From UBA5734 sp964528645 (GTDB lineage: Bacteria > Bacillota > Clostridia > Saccharofermentanales > UBA5734): a stretch of 29,644 nt of DNA. The notes under the pieces are model-generated. The model was not told the DNA's origin. It did no database searches and was given only the letters and a program-made list of their open reading frames with translations. The translations under genes and the position numbers were made by a program. This document shows, one piece after another, positions 23,762 to 29,644 of this stretch (the stretch's first letter is position 1; each line of letters starts with the position of its first letter). Location of the stretch: the NCBI GenBank assembly GCA_964528645.1, contig CAZGSR010000034.1, forward strand, positions 1 to 29,644. Direction: 5' to 3'.

Positions 23762-24505
23762 ATGGAATCGATGAGACTTGATCGCTGCCTGGCCAATGCT
23801 GGCCTGGGCTCGCGGACAGATGTGCGTGAACTGGTGAAAAAAGGCCAGGTGACGGTTTCCGGGCAGGTTGTGCGGGATCCGGGCTATCACATCCGGCCAG
23901 ATCAGACGGATGATGTCTGTGTCAATGGCCAGAACATCCTGGTGCGCCGCCAAATCCATCTCATGCTCCACAAGCCCGCTGGCCTTGTTACAGCACTGGA
24001 TGACAAGCGTTTGCCGACCATCGCCAGCCTGGTCCCAGAGCAGATTTGGCGGCGTGGCCTTTTTCCCGTAGGCCGCCTCGACCGGGACACAACCGGGCTG
24101 TTGATCCTGACCACAGATGGAACCCTGGGCCATCGTCTGGCCAGTCCACAGTGGGAAGTCTGGAAAAAATATGAGGTGACCGTCGAAGGCGCTGCCTTCA
24201 CTGCTGCTGATCCGGTGCTTTTTGCGCAGGGCCTGATCCTGCCGGATGGCCTCCATTGCCAGCCGGCCAGGCTCGACATCCATGCCTGCCACGAAGCCAG
24301 CCTGACCATCCATGAGGGGAAATTCCATCAGGTTAAACGGATGATGTTAGCTACCGGACGGACCGTCACACGGTTGCATCGCCAGTCCGTCGGCAGCCTG
24401 GAACTCGATCCAGCGCTGACACCCGGCCAGTGGCGTGAATTGACAGAGTCGGAAATCGATTCGCTGTACCAGCTGGTCGACCTCAGGCTCGAACAGCATT
24501 CATGA
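23762..24505 (+). CDS. RsuA/RluB/RluE/RluF-family pseudouridine synthase
   Basis: A 247-residue rRNA modification enzyme. The N-terminal S4 RNA-binding domain (about 4-60: RLDRCLANAGLGSR, then KKGQVTVSGQVV) is followed by the catalytic domain with active-site D107 in VGRLDRDTTGLLILTTDG and the C-terminal KFHQVKRMMLATGRTVTRLHR motif. The family converts a specific uridine of 16S or 23S rRNA to pseudouridine; which one cannot be told. The ATG at 23762 is favoured, with GGGGTG upstream; a GTG at 23753 is in frame but has poor spacing. TTGACA at 23710-23715 may be its -35 element, but no good -10 follows. Confidence 0.92.
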   Translation: MESMRLDRCLANAGLGSRTDVRELVKKGQVTVSGQVVRDPGYHIRPDQTDDVCVNGQNILVRRQIHLMLHKPAGLVTALDDKRLPTIASLVPEQIWRRGLFPVGRLDRDTTGLLILTTDGTLGHRLASPQWEVWKKYEVTVEGAAFTAADPVLFAQGLILPDGLHCQPARLDIHACHEASLTIHEGKFHQVKRMMLATGRTVTRLHRQSVGSLELDPALTPGQWRELTESEIDSLYQLVDLRLEQHS

Positions 24506-24554
24506 AATCGCTTGATCACCAGAGCGCTTGAAGACTGGGTCGCCTGACTGCAGG

Positions 24555-25514
24555 TCAGGGGACCAGCCACTCCAGTAGCCAGGCCATCGCCAGGTCCGGC
24601 TGCTGGCTCCGTGGACCGATGGTGACCACCAGCGGCTCACCTTTGAGGGGTACTTGGGCCAGCGGCTCCAGTGCGGTCACATCGAGGCCGGACACGAATG
24701 TATCAGATGATTCTGCCGGGTGGACCTTCAGTGTCTGCAGCTGATCGAAAGTGTCGGCTGGCAGGCGCTCAGACAAGGATTCCAGCAGTGGTGCCAGATC
24801 AGTGAAATCCGTTTGCGCGGCGTAGTTGGCGTAGGCACCCCGGCTCAGGAGTATGACATCAAAATCCTCGGAGCTGAGCTGGGCCAGCGCTTTCATCAGG
24901 TTGGCCTGCTGAAATTGGACATCCGCAGTTTCTTTCAGGCTGCCATCGGATTCATACCCAAGCAGGATCCAGTCGAGGCTGGTTTTTTCGATATCCGGAT
25001 CCAGCGGCTGCAGCACCTCGACCACCGACGATTCGAACCGGTCAAAGGCGTCATCTTGCGAGATCGTTTCATCAGCCAGGCTGTATTCACCCACCAGCAG
25101 GATCTTGAAATCGGCCGGGCGGTTACTCACCATGGTCGCGACCAGATAGATCACAAAAGCCAGGCCGGCCACTGCAGCCAGGAGGGTCCAGCGCGTGTAG
25201 TAGAACCAGTTCTTCCAGTAAGCCCAGGACTTGCCCAGAATAAGCTGCTGCCCAGGCTGGCTTTGCCAGGCCACAGGCGTAGGCTGGGGATTCAGGACCG
25301 CATAGGCCGCATTGATCCGGGCCAGGCTGTCTTTCGCTGGCTGGTCTGTCGCGTGGCGATAGCGCCGGACCAGAATCTCGTAGCGCTTTTCGATTTGCTC
25401 TTTTTTAGCTTCAGGTCCAAGATCGAGCAGTGCCAGTGCTTCCTGTCGTGTGATCGCGGAAGCAGCCTGTTCAGGGTTCATCTGCGGAGTCGTCTGTCTG
25501 TCCTGTGGTTGCAT
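24555..25514 (-). CDS. Membrane-anchored protein with degenerate J-like domain
   Basis: A 319-residue protein. Residues about 24-76 (ALALLDLGPEAKKEQIEKRYEILVRRYRH, then LARINAAYAVLN) follow the helical pattern of a J domain, but the HPD tripeptide that stimulates DnaK is absent: the loop reads RHATDQPA. One membrane helix at about 109-129 follows the aromatic stretch WAYWKNWFYYTRW. The C-terminal ~190 residues are probably outside the cell and match no domain I recognise. It starts seven bases after the lysS stop with a weak ribosome binding site, suggesting coupling. I place it as a J-like scaffold of unknown function, not a true co-chaperone. Confidence 0.7.
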   Translation of the reverse strand: MQPQDRQTTPQMNPEQAASAITRQEALALLDLGPEAKKEQIEKRYEILVRRYRHATDQPAKDSLARINAAYAVLNPQPTPVAWQSQPGQQLILGKSWAYWKNWFYYTRWTLLAAVAGLAFVIYLVATMVSNRPADFKILLVGEYSLADETISQDDAFDRFESSVVEVLQPLDPDIEKTSLDWILLGYESDGSLKETADVQFQQANLMKALAQLSSEDFDVILLSRGAYANYAAQTDFTDLAPLLESLSERLPADTFDQLQTLKVHPAESSDTFVSGLDVTALEPLAQVPLKGEPLVVTIGPRSQQPDLAMAWLLEWLVP

Positions 25515-25521
25515 CCGATGC

Positions 25522-27045
25522 TCACTTGATCGGTTTCATGGTCGGGAACAACAGGATGTCCCGGATCGAGAAGGAGTCGGTCAGCAGCATGACCAGGCGG
25601 TCGATGCCGATGCCCAGGCCCCCGGTCGGCGGCATGCCGTATTCCAGCGACTGGCAGAAATCCTCGTCGATCAGGTTGGCCTCTTCGTCGCCGGCTTCGC
25701 GTTTTTCCAGCTGCATGGCGAAGCGCTCACGCTGGTCGAGCGGGTCGTTGAGCTCGGAATAGGCATTGGCATGCTCGCGGCCATTGATGAACAGCTCGAA
25801 ACGCTCGGTCAGTTCGGGATGGCCGGGCTTTTTCTTGGTCAAAGGCGAGATCTCGAGCGGGTAGTCAATGATGAAGGTCGGCTGGATCAGCTTGTCTTCG
25901 CAATAGGTCTCGAAAAACAAGTTCATGATGTCGCCACGGGTCATGCCGGGCTTGTATTCGGCCAGATCATGCTCGATGGCCAGGCGGGCGGCCGCTTCGC
26001 GATCGAGGACATTCGAGAAATCAACCCCAGAATATTCGAGGATGGCGTCGTTCATGGTCAAACGGCGGAAAGGCGGTGTCAGGTCGATCTCCTGGCCCTG
26101 GTAGACAACCTGGGTCGTGCCATTGACGGCCAGCGCACATTCAGCGATCAGCTTTTCGGTCAGCTCCATCATACCCTGGTAGTCGGTGTAGGCCTGGTAG
26201 ACCTCAAGCAGGGTGAATTCCGGATTGTGCTTGATCGACATGCCTTCGTTTCTAAACGTGCGGCCGATTTCATAAACCCGCTCAAAACCGCCGACGATCA
26301 GGCGTTTGAGATACAGTTCCGGTGCGATGCGCAGAAAAAGGTCGATGTCGAGCGCGTTGTGGTGGGTGACAAAGGGCCGGGCCGTCGCACCACCTGGGAT
26401 GTTGTTGAGAATCGGGGTCTCAACTTCGATGAAATCCATCCCGTCGAGCTGGCTTCTGAGCGTTCGGATGATTTTACTGCGCTTTTCGAAATTGTTCTTG
26501 ACCTCCGGATTGACGATCAGGTCGAGGTAGCGCTGGCGATAACGGGTGTCCATGTCCTTGAGGCCGTGGTATTTTTCCGGCAGTGGGCGCAGGGACTTGG
26601 CCAGCAACTTATAGCTCTGGGTCTTGACCGAGATCTCACCGCGCTGGGTACGGAAGGCAATGCCTTGGATGCCGACCAGGTCGCCGATGTCGAGCTTCTG
26701 CCACTCGACGTAGGCGTCTTCGCCGATCTCATCAATTTTGGTAAAAAGCTGGATCCGGCCGCGACGGTCGACCAGGTCGCAGAAGCTGACCTTACCCATG
26801 CCGCGCTTGCTCATCAGGCGGCCAGCCACGGTGACAGACTGGCCTTCCATCGCTTCGAAATTCTCGAGGATGTCGCTGGTGTGGCAGGTGACCGGGAAAG
26901 TCACTTCTTCAAACGGATCCTTGCCGGCTGCGGCGAGTTCCCTGAGCTTGCCGAGGCGGACCCGCATCTGCTCGTTCATATCCTGTTCGGTCAAAGGCAA
27001 TCCGGCCTCTGGATTGGTGTGGAGGGTTGTCTTATCTTCCTGCAT
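25522..27045 (-). CDS. lysS: Lysyl-tRNA synthetase, class II
   Basis: A 507-residue class II synthetase that charges tRNA-Lys. The N-terminal OB-fold anticodon-binding domain (about 60-150: VTVAGRLMSKRGMGKVSFCDL) precedes the catalytic core with motif 1 near KRSKIIRTLRSQLDGMDFIEVETP, motif 2 FRNEGMSIKHNPEFTLLEVYQ and motif 3 GGLGIGIDRLVMLLT near the C-terminus. Length is standard. It follows greA with a hairpin in the 108-base gap, a common Firmicute order. AAAGGGG precedes the ATG at a rather long distance. Confidence 0.97.
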   Translation of the reverse strand: MQEDKTTLHTNPEAGLPLTEQDMNEQMRVRLGKLRELAAAGKDPFEEVTFPVTCHTSDILENFEAMEGQSVTVAGRLMSKRGMGKVSFCDLVDRRGRIQLFTKIDEIGEDAYVEWQKLDIGDLVGIQGIAFRTQRGEISVKTQSYKLLAKSLRPLPEKYHGLKDMDTRYRQRYLDLIVNPEVKNNFEKRSKIIRTLRSQLDGMDFIEVETPILNNIPGGATARPFVTHHNALDIDLFLRIAPELYLKRLIVGGFERVYEIGRTFRNEGMSIKHNPEFTLLEVYQAYTDYQGMMELTEKLIAECALAVNGTTQVVYQGQEIDLTPPFRRLTMNDAILEYSGVDFSNVLDREAAARLAIEHDLAEYKPGMTRGDIMNLFFETYCEDKLIQPTFIIDYPLEISPLTKKKPGHPELTERFELFINGREHANAYSELNDPLDQRERFAMQLEKREAGDEEANLIDEDFCQSLEYGMPPTGGLGIGIDRLVMLLTDSFSIRDILLFPTMKPIK

Positions 27046-27078
27046 GGTCTGTCGTTACCCCTTTCAAGTGCAAAAGAA

Positions 27079-27115
27079 AAGCACCGAGCACGCTTGTTCT
27101 CGCGGTCCGGTGCTT
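27079..27115 (-). terminator. Terminator or attenuator between greA and lysS
   Basis: AAGCACCG (27079-27086) and CGGTGCTT (27108-27115) pair across 21 bases. On the minus strand the stem is followed by TTCTTTTG. It may end greA transcripts or partly reduce lysS expression, since no separate lysS promoter is evident between it and the gene. Confidence 0.6.
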
Positions 27116-27153
27116 GCTTTATAAGGCAAACAGCTTCCTGAACCGCCGACGGC

Positions 27154-27636
27154 TCAGGACGGTTTGTCGATCTTGACGATCTTGTAGCGCAAAATGCCTG
27201 CCGGTGTATGGACGTCGACAACCTGGCCTTTTTTCTTGCCGATGATCGCAGCACCAACCGGTGAGTCACTGGAGATCTTGTTGCTGAAGATATCTTCTTC
27301 CTTGGCACCGACGAGGATGTATTCCATCTCCTCGCGGGTCTCCTCGTCGCGGATCGTGATCTGGGCACCGAGGGTGACCTTGGTCCGGCTGATCTCGTCA
27401 TCCTCGATCAGGCGGGCATTTTTCAGGATCGCCTCGATCTCCATGATGCGGACTTCGTTTTCGGCCTGGGCTTCCTTGGCGTCGTCGTATTCAGAGTTCT
27501 CCGAAAGATCACCGAGGGCACGGGCTTCTTTCAAACGTTCGGCAATCTCGGCAGCAACAGTGGTTTTACGGTTGTCCAGTTCGTCCTGGAGTTTCTTGAT
27601 GCCGTCATAAGTCATTTCAAAGACTTTTTCTACCAT
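27154..27636 (-). CDS. greA: Transcription elongation factor GreA
   Basis: A 160-residue factor that rescues backtracked RNA polymerase by stimulating transcript cleavage. The N-terminal coiled coil carries the acidic tip LGDLSENSEYDDAKEAQ, with the D-L-S-E-N-x-E-Y signature, and the C-terminal FKBP-like domain has DSPVGAAIIGKKKGQVVDV. Length is standard. The ATG at 27636 has AGGAG eight bases upstream; the in-frame GTG nine bases earlier overlaps that site and is rejected. A TATAAT element lies at 27673-27668 on the minus strand, but its -35 is poor. Confidence 0.96.
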   Translation of the reverse strand: MVEKVFEMTYDGIKKLQDELDNRKTTVAAEIAERLKEARALGDLSENSEYDDAKEAQAENEVRIMEIEAILKNARLIEDDEISRTKVTLGAQITIRDEETREEMEYILVGAKEEDIFSNKISSDSPVGAAIIGKKKGQVVDVHTPAGILRYKIVKIDKPS

Positions 27637-27746
27637 GAGCGACACTCCTTTCGCATATCAGAGCAATATTATATCAGGTCCGTCAAGGGCTGGCCATGTT
27701 TTTTTGCGACCAGACTTGATGGTGGGTCGGGTGCGGTAACTAAGCC

Positions 27747-29252
27747 TTAGCCGTGGCGTTCGCTTTCCTTCTGGATGACATCGTGGGCGCCGCCCTCGAC
27801 AATGCTGGTGGCAGAAACGACAACCAGGCGGGCCTTCTGCTGCAGTTCTTCGATCGAAACAGAGCCACAGGCGCACATGGTCGCACGGATCTTGGCCATC
27901 GAGACGTCGAGGTTATCCTTGAGTTTGCCGGCGTATGGGACATAGGAGTCAACGCCTTCTTCAAACGCCATCTTACCTGCCTCGCCACCATCGTCATAGC
28001 GCTGCCAATTGCGGGCCCGGTTGGATCCCTCGCCCCAATATTCCTTGACATAGGTGCCATTGACCAGTAGCTTGCGGGTCGGGCTTTCGTCAAAACGGGC
28101 GAAGTAGCGGCCCAGCATGATGAAGTCAGCGCCCATGGCCAGAGCCAGGGTCATGTGGTAATCATAGACGATACCGCCGTCCGAGCAAATCGGCACGTAG
28201 ATTCCGGTTTCAGCGAAATAAGCATCGCGGGCCCTGGCAACCTCGAGCACAGCAGAGGCTTGGCCACGGCCGATGCCTTTTTGTTCACGGGTGATGCAGA
28301 TCGAACCGCCGCCGATACCGACTTTGACAAAATCGGCACCCGCCTCGACCAGGTAGCGGAAGCCTTCTTCGTCGACGACATTGCCGGCGCCTACTTTGAT
28401 CTCAGGATTGTATTGCTTGATCCACTGCAGGGTCTCAGCCTGGTATTCGGAGAATCCGTCCGACGAGTCGATGACCAGGACATCGGCGCCTGCCTCGACC
28501 AGGGCTGGAACGCGTTCGGCATAGTCGCGGGTATTGATGCCGGCGCCGACCATCAGGCGTTTTTGGCTATCGAGCAATTCATCCGGGTTTTCCTTGTGGT
28601 CGTCGTAGTCCTTGCGGAAAACCATGCCGACCATGCGCCCATCCTCCGAGAGGATCGGCAGCTGGTTGATCTTGTGGTCCCAGATGATGTCGTTGGCTTC
28701 ACTGAGGGTAATGCCCTCCTTGCCGGTGACGAGATGATCCAGCGGGGTCATGAACGCGCTGACCGGGGTATCGGTCGGGGTACGGGTCATGCGATAGTCG
28801 CGGCTGGTGACAATACCGATCAAGCGGCCATTGGCAGTGCCATCATCGGTCACAGCCACGGTCGAATGGCCGGTGCGAGCTTTGACCACGAGTACGTCTG
28901 AAAGCGTCGCGTCCGGGCCGACATTGCTGTCGCTCTGGACCAGTCCCGCTTTGTACTTCTTGACGCGACGGACCATTTCCGCCTGGCTGGCAATAGACTG
29001 CGAGCCGAAAACAAAGGAAAGGCCGCCTGACCGGGCCAGGGCAATCGCCAGGCCTGAATCCGAGACAGCCTGCATCACCGCCGAAGTGACTGGCAGATTA
29101 ATCTTGACCGGGCATTGTTCCACACCCTTGCGGTATTTGACAATACCCGTGGTCATATCGACCCGGTCTGGCGTGCAAATACGGGTCGTCAAATTCGGAA
29201 TCAGCAGATATTCGCTGAATGTGCGCGATTCCTGTTCAAAAATCATGGCCAT
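27747..29252 (-). CDS. guaB: IMP dehydrogenase
   Basis: A 501-residue enzyme oxidising IMP to XMP, the committed step of guanine nucleotide synthesis. The TIM barrel is interrupted by two CBS motifs (about 100-225). Catalytic C319 lies in GIGGGSICITREQKGIGRGQ; ICSDGGIVYDYH is the phosphate-binding segment, and GRYFARFDESP with the later mobile flap containing WQRYDDGG completes the family pattern. This ~500-residue form differs somewhat from E. coli GuaB but keeps all motifs. The ATG at 29252 with GGAGG ten bases upstream is chosen; the frame extends to 29351, but that codon overlaps the -35 box of the promoter. Confidence 0.93.
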   Translation of the reverse strand: MAMIFEQESRTFSEYLLIPNLTTRICTPDRVDMTTGIVKYRKGVEQCPVKINLPVTSAVMQAVSDSGLAIALARSGGLSFVFGSQSIASQAEMVRRVKKYKAGLVQSDSNVGPDATLSDVLVVKARTGHSTVAVTDDGTANGRLIGIVTSRDYRMTRTPTDTPVSAFMTPLDHLVTGKEGITLSEANDIIWDHKINQLPILSEDGRMVGMVFRKDYDDHKENPDELLDSQKRLMVGAGINTRDYAERVPALVEAGADVLVIDSSDGFSEYQAETLQWIKQYNPEIKVGAGNVVDEEGFRYLVEAGADFVKVGIGGGSICITREQKGIGRGQASAVLEVARARDAYFAETGIYVPICSDGGIVYDYHMTLALAMGADFIMLGRYFARFDESPTRKLLVNGTYVKEYWGEGSNRARNWQRYDDGGEAGKMAFEEGVDSYVPYAGKLKDNLDVSMAKIRATMCACGSVSIEELQQKARLVVVSATSIVEGGAHDVIQKESERHG

Positions 29253-29277
29253 CTGGGATGAACCTCCAATACTCTGG

Positions 29278-29351
29278 AAAAACCTTGCCCGAAGCAAGCG
29301 ACAGGCACGAAAGAATATAGGTATTTTAGAGACCGTCTCACCCTTTGTCAA
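29278..29351 (-). promoter_or_regulatory. guaB: guaB promoter and leader hairpin
   Basis: On the minus strand TTGACA (29351-29346), a 17-base spacer and TAAAAT (29328-29323) form a strong promoter. The transcript would have a leader of roughly 65 bases. In it, CTTGC-TTCGG-GCAAG (29298-29284) followed by G and TTTTT forms a weak terminator-like hairpin before the ribosome binding site, a possible but unproven attenuator. Confidence 0.7.
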
Positions 29352-29379
29352 CCAAACGGCAGGAAGCGGTCTTTGCTTA

Positions 29380-29399
29380 TTACCGTGATGTTACCGTGA
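29380..29399. repeat. Direct repeat TTACCGTGA, 11-bp period
   Basis: TTACCGTGA occurs at 29380-29388 and 29391-29399, one helical turn apart, about 30-50 bases upstream of the guaB -35 box. The spacing suits a dimeric activator or repressor, but no regulator can be named. Confidence 0.55.
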
Positions 29400-29419
29400 A
29401 AAGCGGGACATGTTCGGAG

Positions 29420-29599
29420 GGAATGTTCCGTCCAAGGTGCCAGACCTGCGTCCAGGGGTGGCCCTTTTTGCGGAATGTTCACGAATTGGGGTCGGAGGTG
29501 ACGCGAGGGGTGACACTTTTCGCGGAATATTCACGATTTGGCGCCAGACTTACGGCCAAGTCTGGCCCTTTATTCGGAATATTCACGATTTGGGGTCGG
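29420..29599. repeat. Degenerate tandem repeat of 52-bp period, four copies
   Basis: The core GGAATRTTC begins at 29420, 29472, 29524 and 29576, exactly 52 bases apart. In the last three copies it extends to CGGAATATTCACGATTTGG or close to it, and the first and third end in ATTGGGGTCGG or TTTGGGGTCGG. Between cores the units diverge but keep a GGCCCTTTTT-like stretch. One unit holds a 9-bp perfect hairpin, GCCAGACTT (29543-29551) with AAGTCTGGC (29558-29566). The period is not a multiple of three, so coding is unlikely. No gene is supported between 29352 and the right edge. Confidence 0.8.
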
Positions 29600-29644
29600 T
29601 CCACTTATTGGGAAAATCTGGAATGCGCTTGTGAAGCTTACAGC

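Noticed and set aside
24543..24559. CCTGAC / GTCAGG hairpin between the pseudouridine synthase and J-like genes
   Set aside because: Six pairs only, overlaps the J-like gene stop and lacks a T-run; possible weak convergent terminator but not supportable.
25450..27141. 563-codon plus-strand open frame
   Set aside because: It is antisense to lysS; the GC-rich codon pattern of lysS leaves the opposite strand open. No start signal or domain was recognised.
28155..28901. 248-codon plus-strand open frame
   Set aside because: Shadow of guaB on the opposite strand with no motifs of its own.
29410..29634. 74-codon plus-strand open frame at the right edge
   Set aside because: It runs across the 52-bp repeat, whose period would shift the frame in every unit, so it cannot be a conserved repeat protein.
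1..29644. CRISPR arrays
   Set aside because: The tandem repeats at both ends have no unique spacers: the 42-bp array is head to tail, and the 52-bp repeat has drifting copies of the same unit.

Overview
The window looks like chromosomal DNA of a moderately GC-rich, Clostridia-like member of the Bacillota (Firmicutes). This is an inference from gene families: a Pho two-component system of Gram-positive type, a greA-lysS pair, a 3D-domain cell-wall protein, a type-4 Fe-S uracil-DNA glycosylase, a free-standing Smr protein and strong AGGAGG ribosome binding sites. No rRNA, tRNA, CRISPR array or complete mobile element was seen.

Layout. (1) 1-210 is a 42-bp tandem repeat array. (2) 280-3611 (minus) is a three-gene sugar or sugar-acid operon: 2-hydroxyacid dehydrogenase, FGGY kinase, class II aldolase. 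It is transcribed away from a DeoR-family regulator (3803-4567, plus) through two interlocked promoters. (3) 4566-4670 holds two strong hairpins between the regulator and a secreted 3D-domain protein. (4) zwf (5587-7113). (5) 7162-8227 is an AT-rich scar: an AbiEi antitoxin gene with an operator/promoter palindrome touching its start codon, an AbiEii toxin gene cut short, and, fused directly to it, the last ~60 codons of an L-threonine aldolase gene. (6) Nitroreductase. (7) 8950-10029 is a second AT-rich two-gene island: a small charged protein and a nucleotidyltransferase-fold protein, preceded by four copies of a 10-bp motif forming nested palindromes. (8) 10126-15030 (minus) is a glycan-use operon: esterase, GH3 glycosidase, and an L-fucose/L-arabinose-type isomerase whose start lies inside the GH3 gene. 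(9) A DUF4405 membrane protein with a C-terminal four-cysteine motif sits beside an OmpR/HisKA two-component system. (10) Uracil-DNA glycosylase, phoR, phoP, phoU and pstB form one minus-strand block, with a candidate Pho box upstream of pstB but no pstSCA. (11) Smr protein and an RsuA-type pseudouridine synthase are divergent. (12) guaB, greA, lysS and a membrane-anchored J-like protein are in series on the minus strand. (13) 29380-29644 holds direct repeats with 11-bp and 52-bp periods and no convincing gene.

How the parts may work together. The isomerase of region 8 and the kinase plus aldolase of region 2 would make an aldose -> ketose -> ketose phosphate -> triose phosphate + aldehyde route, but the substrate cannot be read from sequence. 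The two AT-rich islands both carry nucleotidyltransferase-type proteins, one decayed and one apparently intact, and both look horizontally acquired. The intact pair with its unusual operator is the best candidate for an undescribed system.
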